Shown one piece after another: positions 26,143-34,127 of a stretch of 64,000 nucleotides of DNA (position 1 is the stretch's first letter; each line of letters starts with the position of its first letter). The stretch lies in assembly GCF_003202435.1 (NCBI RefSeq), contig NZ_QJHK01000002.1, positions 248,001 to 312,000 of the forward strand. Direction: 5' to 3'. The notes beneath the pieces are model-generated. The model was given only the letters and a program-made list of their open reading frames with translations. It did no database searches and had not been told where the DNA came from. Origin of the DNA: Flavobacterium cheongpyeongense. GTDB lineage: Bacteria; Bacteroidota; Bacteroidia; Flavobacteriales; Flavobacteriaceae. A program made the translations under genes and the position numbers.

Positions 26143-26472
26143 TTAATCTAAATGAAAAACTTCCTTCAAACCTACTGCTATTGGTGAATTGTCAGGATTG
26201 GTTTCCATAATATCACCCATATAGGCCCACCATTTTTTTACAATCGGATGATTGGGTAATAGTTCAAAATCAAAATCGGTACTAATTTTTTGAACGGCAA
26301 ATAATATCAATGTCTCTTCGTCCAGAAAAATACTGTAATCCTGTATACCGGTTTCAGAAAGTAAACTGGCTAATTCAGGCCAGATCTCGTCATGTCGCCT
26401 TTTGTATTCCACTTCAAAACCTGGTTTTAATTTCATTTTAAAAGCATTTCTAATTGTATTTTTTTTTGTCAT
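26143..26472 (-). CDS. rhaM: L-rhamnose mutarotase
   Basis: A cytoplasmic protein of 109 residues from ATG 26472. The open frame extends further to a TTG at 26559, but that extension is basic, lacks homology, and would exceed the family's usual 100-110 residues. Family signatures are FKMKLKPGFEVEYKRRHDEI (with the catalytic-region His), IQDYSIFLDEETLILFA, and KKWWAYMGDIMETN. RhaM interconverts alpha- and beta-L-rhamnose for the isomerase and so marks rhamnose as the product of this locus. First gene of the operon ending in GH105. The isomerase, kinase and aldolase are not in the window. The predicted leader is unusually long (about 140 nt). Confidence 0.92.
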   Translation of the reverse strand: MTKKNTIRNAFKMKLKPGFEVEYKRRHDEIWPELASLLSETGIQDYSIFLDEETLILFAVQKISTDFDFELLPNHPIVKKWWAYMGDIMETNPDNSPIAVGLKEVFHLD

Positions 26473-26621
26473 TTTTTTTGTTTTAAGTTTAATTTTGACT
26501 GGCTTATCACGCACTTTTTGCCTTTTGTAAAGCGTTTTTGAACAAAAAAGGGAAGACAAAATAGCACTATTTTTGTGAATTTTATGAGGGTAAATTTCAT
26601 AAAAAACAATAAGGATATCCT

Positions 26622-26666
26622 CAAATATATCTACTTATTCTTCTAATAGTATCCTGTGCTATACTG
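26622..26666 (-). promoter_or_regulatory. PUL operator plus promoter for the rhaM operon
   Basis: In gene sense, CAGTATAGCACAGGATA (26650-26666) is followed after exactly 20 bp by TATATTTG (26622-26629). The start codon of rhaM is 150 bp from the box. The leader between about 26615 and 26473 has no clear gene. Confidence 0.8.
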
Positions 26667-26680
26667 TTAAGTTTTAAGCA

Positions 26681-26723
26681 TAAAAAAGAAGGTTTACAAA
26701 AAAACTGTAAACCTTCTTTTTTA
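26681..26723. terminator. Rho-independent terminator after the PL11 gene
   Basis: AAAAAAGAAGGTTTAC pairs with GTAAACCTTCTTTTTT around a short A-rich loop. The hairpin has a T run on each strand. It lies 80 bp past the PL11 stop and just upstream of the rhaM operator, so it insulates the two units. Confidence 0.88.
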
Positions 26724-26804
26724 CAGAAAAATTATCTCAAAAAATAATTCTTGATACATTTTTTGTTCCCTTTGTCTACACTAAAACGCTGATGTTTTAA
26801 ACAA

Positions 26805-29800
26805 TTATTTTTCAATTATAATTTTAATTGTTTTAGTGTCTTCATCGCTAATTACTTTTAAAAGATGAACTCCGTAATTGTGATTCGGAATACTAAAAGC
26901 AACATTTTGATCATTACCTGTAAGCTCTATTTCTTTTTTCAGTACAATCTGACCGGTGATATTAGAAATTACAACTGTAGCCCTTGCTGTTTTAAAACCG
27001 TTGAACCGAACATTAAATTGTCCGGATGAAGGATTTGGATAAACCAATACTTCTGCCGTTGTTGCTGTGGCATTTTTAACTCCTAAATTAGAAATATCTT
27101 TTATAGCAATATTTGGTGTTGGAGCCGGAGCCATATCATAACCAAGGAAAAAACCCGGATGCGGCGGCTGGTTGTAGGCTGAATTTTGCCATGCAATTGC
27201 TGTACGGTATTGCGGATCATGCATCAAAGTCGGAATTCTGTAATCTGTGACAATATTTGTTGTGAAAAGAATCAGAGCTGTATTATCTGTACGGCGAAGA
27301 ATAATTTCTTCTCTCCAGTCACCCAAAATATCGCCTGTAAGAGCGGGGTTCTTTTTTGAATCATTATTGGAAGAAACCGGAGCTGCCTGATAAATAGTAA
27401 ACAAACGATTTAACGATTTTGTTACCGGATTCCATTTGTCCATTATGGTGCCATCTAACAATTCTCGTCCTAAATCTCCATCCCACCATACAGCTGCATT
27501 TACAGCCTGGCTTCCGTTAGTTGGTTTACTTGTCCCAATCTGACCATCCTGAACATTGTATAAATTTCCTGAAGAACTCCACATTTCGTACCCTCTGTGA
27601 TTTGGGTCAATATCTGCAGCCAGAGCACGGCCTACATCTCCGGTGGTAACGGCTCCAAAAATCATTTTTCCGGTTTTGGCATCGTTAAGCCTGATTCCGT
27701 ATGGACTGTATTGACTTTCAGACTCCAGACACTGCCAGATTTCCTGACCGGGACGATCGGGATCCATATCCGACATATGAAGTGCGTCTCCATGTCCCTG
27801 ACCGTATGTCCACAAACGTTTTCCATCATCGTTAATAGCACTTGAACCATTGATTATTTCGTCTTTTCCGTCACCATCAACATCGCCAATCGTCATCTGG
27901 TGATTTCCCTGACTTGAAAGCGCATTATTGGCAGGGTCATTTGTATCTTTACTATCAAAAATCCAACGAAGCGTTAACTGACCATCGCGCCAGTCATAAG
28001 CGGCTCTCATTAATTTATCATAATAACCACGTCCGATAATCAAACTCGGACGGGCACCATCCAAATACGCTACTGCAGAAACAAAACGATCCTGACGGTT
28101 TCCGTAAGTATCACCCCAGTCTGCGGTATTTGCCCTCGCCGGCTGATAAGCAACTGTTGACATAGCGGCTCCTGTCAAACCATTGAAAACAGTCAGGAAT
28201 TCAGGACCAGCCTGTACCCAACCTCCTGAATTCCGATAATCAACAGTAGAATTGCCAATAACAGTTCCAGTACCATCAATTGTTCCGTCGGCCGTTTTTA
28301 AGATGATTTCAGCTTTTCCGTCCCCATCAAAATCATATACCATGAACTGATTGAAATGCGGACCTGCATTTACGTTTTTACCTAAGTTGATACGCCAAAG
28401 CAAAGTTCCATTCATTTTATAACAGTCGAAAATCTGCTCTCCTGAAAATCCTCCACCATTATGATTCAATAAAGTAGGATCCCATTTTAAGAAAATTTCA
28501 TATTCGCCGTCTCCGTCAACATCACCAACACTGGCATCATTTGCTGTATAAGTGTAAGCTGTACCATCCGGAATTGTACCTCCCGGCGGAATTTGCAACG
28601 GAATCGATAGCTGATTGTTCGCCCATACTGAAACAGGAGTCGTAGCAGCTGCTTCTGTACCGCTAATAATCGGTTTTATTGAATAGGTACTATTTGTTGA
28701 AATATTATCTATGTAATTTGTCGAAGTTGTAACTGGAGTAGCATTAATTTTTACATTATCACGGTACACATTAAAAGCAATATCCGAAGGGTCATTTCCT
28801 AACAATCGCCAACTAATAAAAACCTCATTGGCAGATTTACGCAGGGCAACAACTCCTCTGTTTAAAAATTCTACTTGTTTGGGTGTATTTACTACTGCAT
28901 CCGGCAATGCCAATGTATTGATTCTGATATTTTCGCCATAGGTAGTACTTGCTCCTCCGCCATTAACAGCATAAGCTCTGACATAATAGAGTGTTGCCGG
29001 AGTAAGACCTGAAATGTTTACTGAAAAACTGCCTGTTCCTGCTGTGCCGGCAATAATTTTTGTATTAGCGACAGTAGGATTACTATTTCTACTATATACA
29101 ATTCCTCTTTCTGTAATTGTTGTTCCTCCATCAGAAGTAATATCGCCTCCGGATTCTGCCGATGTAGAAGTAAGATTTGTAACTGCGTTCGTAGTCAAAA
29201 CTGCTGGTGGAGGTGCTGGAATATAATTTCTGACAACAGGAGTTACAATACTGCTGGAATTTGTTTTGGTATAAACGACAAAAGGATATAAACTTCCTGC
29301 CGCGATCGTTAAATTTCCAACCGGTTCATCAATTCCTCTAATTACGGTCGGATCTTTCATTTCTGTCCATGCCGAAGCACCGGCAATTTGTTTGAATACA
29401 CGGGCAGAATAAGTTGGAGTACTACTAACATTATCTATAAAAGAACAATACAGGTTACCTGAAACATCCTTAATTAAACTTAAGCTTGGCGAATCTCTTG
29501 AACCTATTCTTGTTGTTGAACTCCAGGTCGCTGTAGTTTTATTGTACTCAATAGCTGTTGCCCTATTTGAATCTGCCGTATTAAAAAACGCAATAACAGG
29601 ATTACCTGCCGAATTAATTGCCATACTGGTATGTCGGATACCGGCAGTAACTGTTGGAGTAATATAATTCCACGTTCCTCCACTGAATTTATAAAAGGCC
29701 ATAGTGCCGGTTGAAGTTGTGGCAGTTGTCAAACTACAAAACACCAGCCATGGTACATCAGCTTCATCGATTGCCAGGTTTACTCCTACAGCTATCTGGG

Positions 29801-30446
29801 CAACATTTGTTGTAGTGTTTAATGGAATAGTCCCTACTGTAATCCATGAAGTTCCATCAAATTTTTTAACCGTTGGTGTTAAAGAACCCCCTTCACCAAA
29901 AGCTATATAAGGATTATTATCCGAATCAAAAGCGAGTGAAGATCTGGGTGTTGAGCCATATTGTGAAACAGAATTAGTAACTGAGCCTGTTGAAACATAA
30001 AGATTATTGGTATCATTATTCAATGGTTCCCAGAAATCAGTTGTTTCATTATAAACTTTGACGGCTAATTTATTTCCATTCGCTGCATCTACGTAAGTCA
30101 CAAAAAAGCGATTGGTTTTATCAAGCAAAATTCTGGAAAAATTGAGATTCCCTCCAATATCATTACCCATTTGATCCCAAGTTCCGGTTGCAGCATTTCT
30201 TTTTTTTACCTTTACGAAAGGTCCTGTTCCTTCCTTTAACACGACATAAGGTACATCATTTAAAACGGCTATAGAAGTATAACTTGAGGCAGCGGCAGAT
30301 ACCTGAGATTCATTGCCTAAAATAGTCCAATTTTGGGAAAAAGAATTTTGAGTTACTAAAAGATTTAAAATCGTACAAAGAAGAATTCTAATAAGTTTCT
30401 GTCGAAGATGGATCACAGATGATTCAAAAAGTATTTGTTTTTTCAT
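26805..30446 (-). CDS. Large rhamnogalacturonan lyase, PL11, with propeller, FN3-like and T9SS domains
   Basis: A protein of 1213 residues. Order: signal peptide (about 1-38); a repeat region that looks like a beta-propeller (about 40-410, with repeated FDSDNNPYIAFGEGG-type units); a fibronectin-III-like domain (about 415-510); the PL11 module (about 515-1130, with VGDVDGDGEYEIFLKWDP, YDFDGDGKAEIILKTADGT, RGYYDKLMRAAYDWRDGQL); and a type IX secretion tail (about 1140-1213, VYPNPSSGQFNVRFNGF ending TKTIKIIIEK). It is therefore probably secreted to the surface or medium and makes the first cuts in rhamnogalacturonan-I. It is a single-gene unit with its own operator and terminator. The N-terminal extension distinguishes it from the paralogue at 871. 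Confidence 0.93.
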   Translation of the reverse strand: MKKQILFESSVIHLRQKLIRILLCTILNLLVTQNSFSQNWTILGNESQVSAAASSYTSIAVLNDVPYVVLKEGTGPFVKVKKRNAATGTWDQMGNDIGGNLNFSRILLDKTNRFFVTYVDAANGNKLAVKVYNETTDFWEPLNNDTNNLYVSTGSVTNSVSQYGSTPRSSLAFDSDNNPYIAFGEGGSLTPTVKKFDGTSWITVGTIPLNTTTNVAQIAVGVNLAIDEADVPWLVFCSLTTATTSTGTMAFYKFSGGTWNYITPTVTAGIRHTSMAINSAGNPVIAFFNTADSNRATAIEYNKTTATWSSTTRIGSRDSPSLSLIKDVSGNLYCSFIDNVSSTPTYSARVFKQIAGASAWTEMKDPTVIRGIDEPVGNLTIAAGSLYPFVVYTKTNSSSIVTPVVRNYIPAPPPAVLTTNAVTNLTSTSAESGGDITSDGGTTITERGIVYSRNSNPTVANTKIIAGTAGTGSFSVNISGLTPATLYYVRAYAVNGGGASTTYGENIRINTLALPDAVVNTPKQVEFLNRGVVALRKSANEVFISWRLLGNDPSDIAFNVYRDNVKINATPVTTSTNYIDNISTNSTYSIKPIISGTEAAATTPVSVWANNQLSIPLQIPPGGTIPDGTAYTYTANDASVGDVDGDGEYEIFLKWDPTLLNHNGGGFSGEQIFDCYKMNGTLLWRINLGKNVNAGPHFNQFMVYDFDGDGKAEIILKTADGTIDGTGTVIGNSTVDYRNSGGWVQAGPEFLTVFNGLTGAAMSTVAYQPARANTADWGDTYGNRQDRFVSAVAYLDGARPSLIIGRGYYDKLMRAAYDWRDGQLTLRWIFDSKDTNDPANNALSSQGNHQMTIGDVDGDGKDEIINGSSAINDDGKRLWTYGQGHGDALHMSDMDPDRPGQEIWQCLESESQYSPYGIRLNDAKTGKMIFGAVTTGDVGRALAADIDPNHRGYEMWSSSGNLYNVQDGQIGTSKPTNGSQAVNAAVWWDGDLGRELLDGTIMDKWNPVTKSLNRLFTIYQAAPVSSNNDSKKNPALTGDILGDWREEIILRRTDNTALILFTTNIVTDYRIPTLMHDPQYRTAIAWQNSAYNQPPHPGFFLGYDMAPAPTPNIAIKDISNLGVKNATATTAEVLVYPNPSSGQFNVRFNGFKTARATVVISNITGQIVLKKEIELTGNDQNVAFSIPNHNYGVHLLKVISDEDTKTIKIIIEK

Positions 30447-30474
30447 AAAGGATTGGTTAAAAGGTTAGTACTAT

Positions 30475-30519
30475 TAAAATTATCGTGATAATTCATTAAC
30501 AGTATCCTGCACTACCCTG
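30475..30519 (-). promoter_or_regulatory. PUL operator plus promoter for the large PL11 gene
   Basis: In gene sense, CAGGGTAGTGCAGGATA (30503-30519) is followed after exactly 20 bp by TAATTTTA (30475-30482), a TAnnTTTR box. The box ends 29 bp before ATG 30446, the same distance as at the GH43 gene. Confidence 0.75.
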
Positions 30520-30672
30520 CTAATTCTTTTAAAATTAGAATTCTATAGTCTGTTATCAATACGAATCAAAATCAAGATACTGATAATCAATTAAATAAAT
30601 CTCAACCATTACTATTATTATAAAATAAATTATTAACAAATTGATAAACAGTAATTTTTTCTATAAAATAAA

Positions 30673-30706
30673 TCCCGGTTTATTCTTAGATGAGAATAAA
30701 CCGGGA
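30673..30706 (-). terminator. Terminator after the SASA-type esterase gene
   Basis: TCCCGGTTTATTCT (30673-30686) pairs perfectly with AGAATAAACCGGGA (30693-30706) around a 6-base loop. On the minus strand it is followed by an A/T-rich run with several T. It lies 35 bp past the stop of the gene at 30741. Confidence 0.75.
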
Positions 30707-30740
30707 AACAAGAGATTTAAATATAATATACTCTCTAATT

Positions 30741-32252
30741 TTAGTTAGTTAGGTCTGTGCGAAAAGGAGAAGCCGGTAAATTTTCAACATTAAACAAATT
30801 AGGTTCCGGTACTGCTTTCCATGCAAAACGGACTGATTTAGGATTTTTTACTTTTTCTGAAAAAACTACTATTGTTTTTCCATCAATTTTGGCAACCGCA
30901 GGATAATAAACTTTGTCATCCCCGGCAATTTCAAACTCTTTTAAGTCTCCAGTTGTTTTTTTGAAACCAGAATCAACATAATTAAAAAACAACTGAATTT
31001 TATCTTTTTTGATTTTCAGGTGATCATAAATTGGTCCTGAATATACCAATTTATTTTCGTTGTATGTTCTTGCCAAGGCTATTAATGCTAGTCTGTGTCC
31101 TACGGTTTGTTTGTCAATCGGGTGAATATTATTTACATCACCAACATCAGTTGTAACTGCCATTCCGCTATTTGGTATTGTTTTTAATGATAATAATTGT
31201 GCTTCCCTAATTTCTGGTGTCTGACCTTTATGTGGTGCGATCTGAACATAATAAAAAGGAAAATTACCTTGTTTCCAGTCATCACGCCAGTTTTTTACCA
31301 TAGCCGGAAATAAAGTCTGATACAATTGTGCTTTTCCGGAATTGCTTTCGCCCTGATACCATATTACTCCTTTCATGGTGTAATTTATAAGTGGATGCAG
31401 CATCGCATTATAAAGTACATACGAAGTCTTATTGGCTTCCTTTTTAGGCTTTTTAAGTTCTGTTTTTAAAGCATTATTATTAGCCTGTTTTTCATTTCTT
31501 AAATTGAGATAATAGGTCTCAAGCTTTTCCTGATACAATTTTTCATTTTTAGCATCTTCTTCCAGAATGGTTAAAAAATCTGGATTTTCTTCCAGTACAT
31601 TTTGAGAGGTCCAGGCTTCAGCTTTTGTTCCGCCCCATGAAGTTGAAATTAAACCAATCGGAATTTTTAATTTCTGATACAGCTCTCTTCCGTAAAAATA
31701 GGCTACGGCGGAAAACGTTTTTATCGAATCAGACGAACATGTTGTCCATTTCCCAGTAACATCTTCAAGTTGTTTTGGAGAAGCATTCGTTAAAACCGTA
31801 AACAATCTGATATTAGGATAGTTGGCATTTACAATTTCCTCTTCATAATTTTTAACGCCAGTTTTCCATGTACCTTCTTCTTTTCCAACAGGAAAATACA
31901 TATTTGACTGACCGGAACAAATCCAAACCTCGCCAATGAGAATGTTATTAAGTACAATTTTGTTTGAGGCATTAATCGTTATGGAATATGGTTTTTCGCT
32001 TCCCAGAGGAGTATCAACAGCAACTTTCCAGTCTCCCGCTGCATTTGCAACAACTTCTACTGAACTGTTTTGCCATCCTAACTGAATGTTTATTTTTTCG
32101 TTTGGAGATGCCCATCCCCATAAATTGACTTTTGTATTTTGCTGTAAAACCATATTATCACTTACCAATGCTGGTAGTTTAACTTGTGCTTTTATGGAAA
32201 ATGAAACACTTAAAAAAATTAAAAATGAAAACAGATTTTTGATGTAAGTCAT
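30741..32252 (-). CDS. SASA-type (sialate O-acetylesterase-like) carbohydrate acetylesterase
   Basis: A secreted protein of 503 residues (signal ending near SIKAQ). An N-terminal beta domain (NLWGWASPNEKINIQLGWQN) precedes an SGNH hydrolase with EVWICSGQSNMYFPVG (catalytic Ser), SWGGTKAEAW, GVIWYQGESNSGK, and NIHPIDKQTVGHRLALIALA (Asp/His). Family members remove O-acetyl groups from sialic acid, xylan or pectin fragments; here acetylated rhamnogalacturonan is the natural candidate. It stands alone between the large PL11 and susD and is preceded by two copies of the PUL operator/promoter. The region after the Ser block (about 210-270) is a Lys-rich helical insertion. Confidence 0.82.
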   Translation of the reverse strand: MTYIKNLFSFLIFLSVSFSIKAQVKLPALVSDNMVLQQNTKVNLWGWASPNEKINIQLGWQNSSVEVVANAAGDWKVAVDTPLGSEKPYSITINASNKIVLNNILIGEVWICSGQSNMYFPVGKEEGTWKTGVKNYEEEIVNANYPNIRLFTVLTNASPKQLEDVTGKWTTCSSDSIKTFSAVAYFYGRELYQKLKIPIGLISTSWGGTKAEAWTSQNVLEENPDFLTILEEDAKNEKLYQEKLETYYLNLRNEKQANNNALKTELKKPKKEANKTSYVLYNAMLHPLINYTMKGVIWYQGESNSGKAQLYQTLFPAMVKNWRDDWKQGNFPFYYVQIAPHKGQTPEIREAQLLSLKTIPNSGMAVTTDVGDVNNIHPIDKQTVGHRLALIALARTYNENKLVYSGPIYDHLKIKKDKIQLFFNYVDSGFKKTTGDLKEFEIAGDDKVYYPAVAKIDGKTIVVFSEKVKNPKSVRFAWKAVPEPNLFNVENLPASPFRTDLTN

Positions 32253-32279
32253 AGGGATTGAAATTTAAAACTAGAGTTT

Positions 32280-32324
32280 TAAAGGTAGGCAACCAAAATC
32301 ATTTTTCTATCCTGTGCTTCCCTG
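32280..32324 (-). promoter_or_regulatory. PUL operator plus promoter, proximal copy, for the SASA-type esterase
   Basis: In gene sense, CAGGGAAGCACAGGATA (32308-32324) is followed after exactly 20 bp by TACCTTTA (32280-32287). The box ends 28 bp from ATG 32252. Confidence 0.75.
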
Positions 32325-32446
32325 TTTCTGTTAATATATCAGACAAAAAAAGACAATAACGATGTTACTGCCCTGTAAAATTAAAACCATTTATTTTTTA
32401 TCATTACCATTAAAATCTCAAACTGTTTTTTGAAAAATTTAATGTT

Positions 32447-32491
32447 CAAGTTTATTTATTAGAGTTGTTACAGCAATCCTGTTGCGTGCTA
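32447..32491 (-). promoter_or_regulatory. PUL operator-like site, distal copy
   Basis: In gene sense, CAGGATT (32475-32481) is followed after exactly 20 bp by TAAACTTG (32447-32454), one base off TAnnTTTG. The upstream half-site is degenerate (TAGCACG). It lies between the susD terminator and the proximal promoter, so the esterase gene may have two promoters. Confidence 0.5.
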
Positions 32492-32498
32492 CTTAACA

Positions 32499-32529
32499 TG
32501 AAAAAACCGTCCCAAAAAATGAGACGGTT
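32499..32529 (-). terminator. Terminator after susD
   Basis: In gene sense, AACCGTC (32523-32529) and GACGGTT (32505-32511) form the stem, followed by six T. It lies about 50 bp past the susD stop and ends the susCD transcript. Confidence 0.8.
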
Positions 32530-32581
32530 ATTAAAAAATGAAAAAAATGGTCAAATTGTATTAAAATAAAAACGAGAGATA

Positions 32582-34126
32582 TTAATCGTAGCCAGGGTTT
32601 TGATCATACAATCCTGGAACTGCTAAGATTTCAGATAAAGGAATTGGATATAGCAATGAATTTTTATCGATTGTTCTAATTTTATTACCAGTGTCCTCAG
32701 CTGCTTTCCATGCATTCATGATAGTTATAGCATTTCCTGACCTGATTAAATCAAACCATCTTGTACCCTCAGAAAAGAATTCTTTCCTTCTTTCATCAAA
32801 TAATTGATCCAAAGTGATATTTAAGGCATTTGCTGGCACACCTGCTCTTGTTCTCACCTGATTTACAATTGCATCGACATCAGCCTGAGTACCACCACCT
32901 CCATGAAGTGTACATTCTGCCATCAACATCAATACATCTGTGTAACGAATTACCATAAAGTCTACACCCCAGTCTTCACGTCCACCAGTTCCGTATCTGG
33001 CTGCATCAATGTATTTTTTGAAAACAGGAAGCGTATAACTTCCTTTGTAAGTACCGGATGCCACTGTATAACTTGTTGCAATTCCAATTGTTTTTCTATT
33101 ATCATTAGCTGCAAACATATTTAAGAATCCTGTTGAAATTGGTCTTGGCTCTAAAGATCCTTGTTGTGTATTTATACCTATTGATGCAAAATAAGGTTCA
33201 TAACCAACTTCAACCATGAAATTCCCTCCCACAGAGCCTGTTAAACTTTGTGTATAAGGAATCGTAAGAACATTTTCTTTATTAGTAATTCCTTCTACTT
33301 TAAAAATGGTAGCATAATCAGTCCCAAAAGTATATAAACCACTTGTTTTAACATCGTTTAATTGTTGATATGCTTTATCCCATTCGTTTAGACCAAGCAT
33401 AGCACCATCAATACCGTAAGTCGGACTTGAACGCGTCATGTAAACCAAACCTAGTAAAGCTTTTGCTCCATATTTAGTAACACGACCAACATAAGTTGCA
33501 TCTGTAGTGGAAGCCGGAAGATCTGCAATTGCTGATTGTAAATCTGAAATAACCAGATTATAAATATCTACAACCGGGCTTCTTCCAATTTTTGTAGACT
33601 CCTCAGCTGTCATTGTTTTTTCAATCAGAGGAACTCTTCCAAACCATCTTAATAAATCAAAATAACAAAATGCTCTTAAAAAACGAGCTTCGGCAACCAT
33701 TGTTGCTTTATCTGCCGAATTTGTAAAAATCTGATCTCCTTTTTCAGCAATTTTTTCTAACAACTGATTCGCTTTGTAGATGGCATTAAAATTACTTACA
33801 TAAGCTTCTTTTACATAAGTATTAGCACTAATAGAGGTATAAAAACTATTAATTCCTTCCCAATCTCTCGAAGCCGTCGTCAATGCCAGCAAATTATCTG
33901 ATCTGGTTTCACTTAAATTCAATACTCTATTTGCATAACCATAAGTACCTGTTCCATGAAATGCAACCGAATAAACTGCATTTCTTGCCTGAATAAAATC
34001 TCCGGGTGTAGCATAAAAGTTCTCCTCAGTTCCTTGTGATAAAGGAATTTGCGTCAGTTCATCCGTACAGGAAACTGTTCCCAATAAAAGCAAATTTGCT
34101 GCTAATAAATAAATATATTTTTTCAT
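32582..34126 (-). CDS. susD-like: SusD/RagB family outer-membrane glycan-binding lipoprotein
   Basis: A protein of 514 residues with a lipoprotein signal (lipobox LLLGTVSC, Cys about 20). It has the tetratricopeptide-like SusD pattern: ETRSDNLLALTTASRDWEGI, EARFLRAFCYFDLLRWFGRV, PLIEKTMTAEES, and the C-terminal DERRKEFFSEGTRWFDLIRS with YPIPLSEILAVPGLYDQNPG. It caps the SusC transporter at the cell surface and binds the incoming oligosaccharide. It follows susC by a single base, so translation is probably coupled. Length is usual. Confidence 0.95.
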   Translation of the reverse strand: MKKYIYLLAANLLLLGTVSCTDELTQIPLSQGTEENFYATPGDFIQARNAVYSVAFHGTGTYGYANRVLNLSETRSDNLLALTTASRDWEGINSFYTSISANTYVKEAYVSNFNAIYKANQLLEKIAEKGDQIFTNSADKATMVAEARFLRAFCYFDLLRWFGRVPLIEKTMTAEESTKIGRSPVVDIYNLVISDLQSAIADLPASTTDATYVGRVTKYGAKALLGLVYMTRSSPTYGIDGAMLGLNEWDKAYQQLNDVKTSGLYTFGTDYATIFKVEGITNKENVLTIPYTQSLTGSVGGNFMVEVGYEPYFASIGINTQQGSLEPRPISTGFLNMFAANDNRKTIGIATSYTVASGTYKGSYTLPVFKKYIDAARYGTGGREDWGVDFMVIRYTDVLMLMAECTLHGGGGTQADVDAIVNQVRTRAGVPANALNITLDQLFDERRKEFFSEGTRWFDLIRSGNAITIMNAWKAAEDTGNKIRTIDKNSLLYPIPLSEILAVPGLYDQNPGYD

Positions 34127-34127
34127 T

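Noticed and set aside
26473-26559. Longer rhaM start at 26559
   Set aside because: That start is a TTG, the added residues are basic and unlike the family, and the protein would exceed the usual length.
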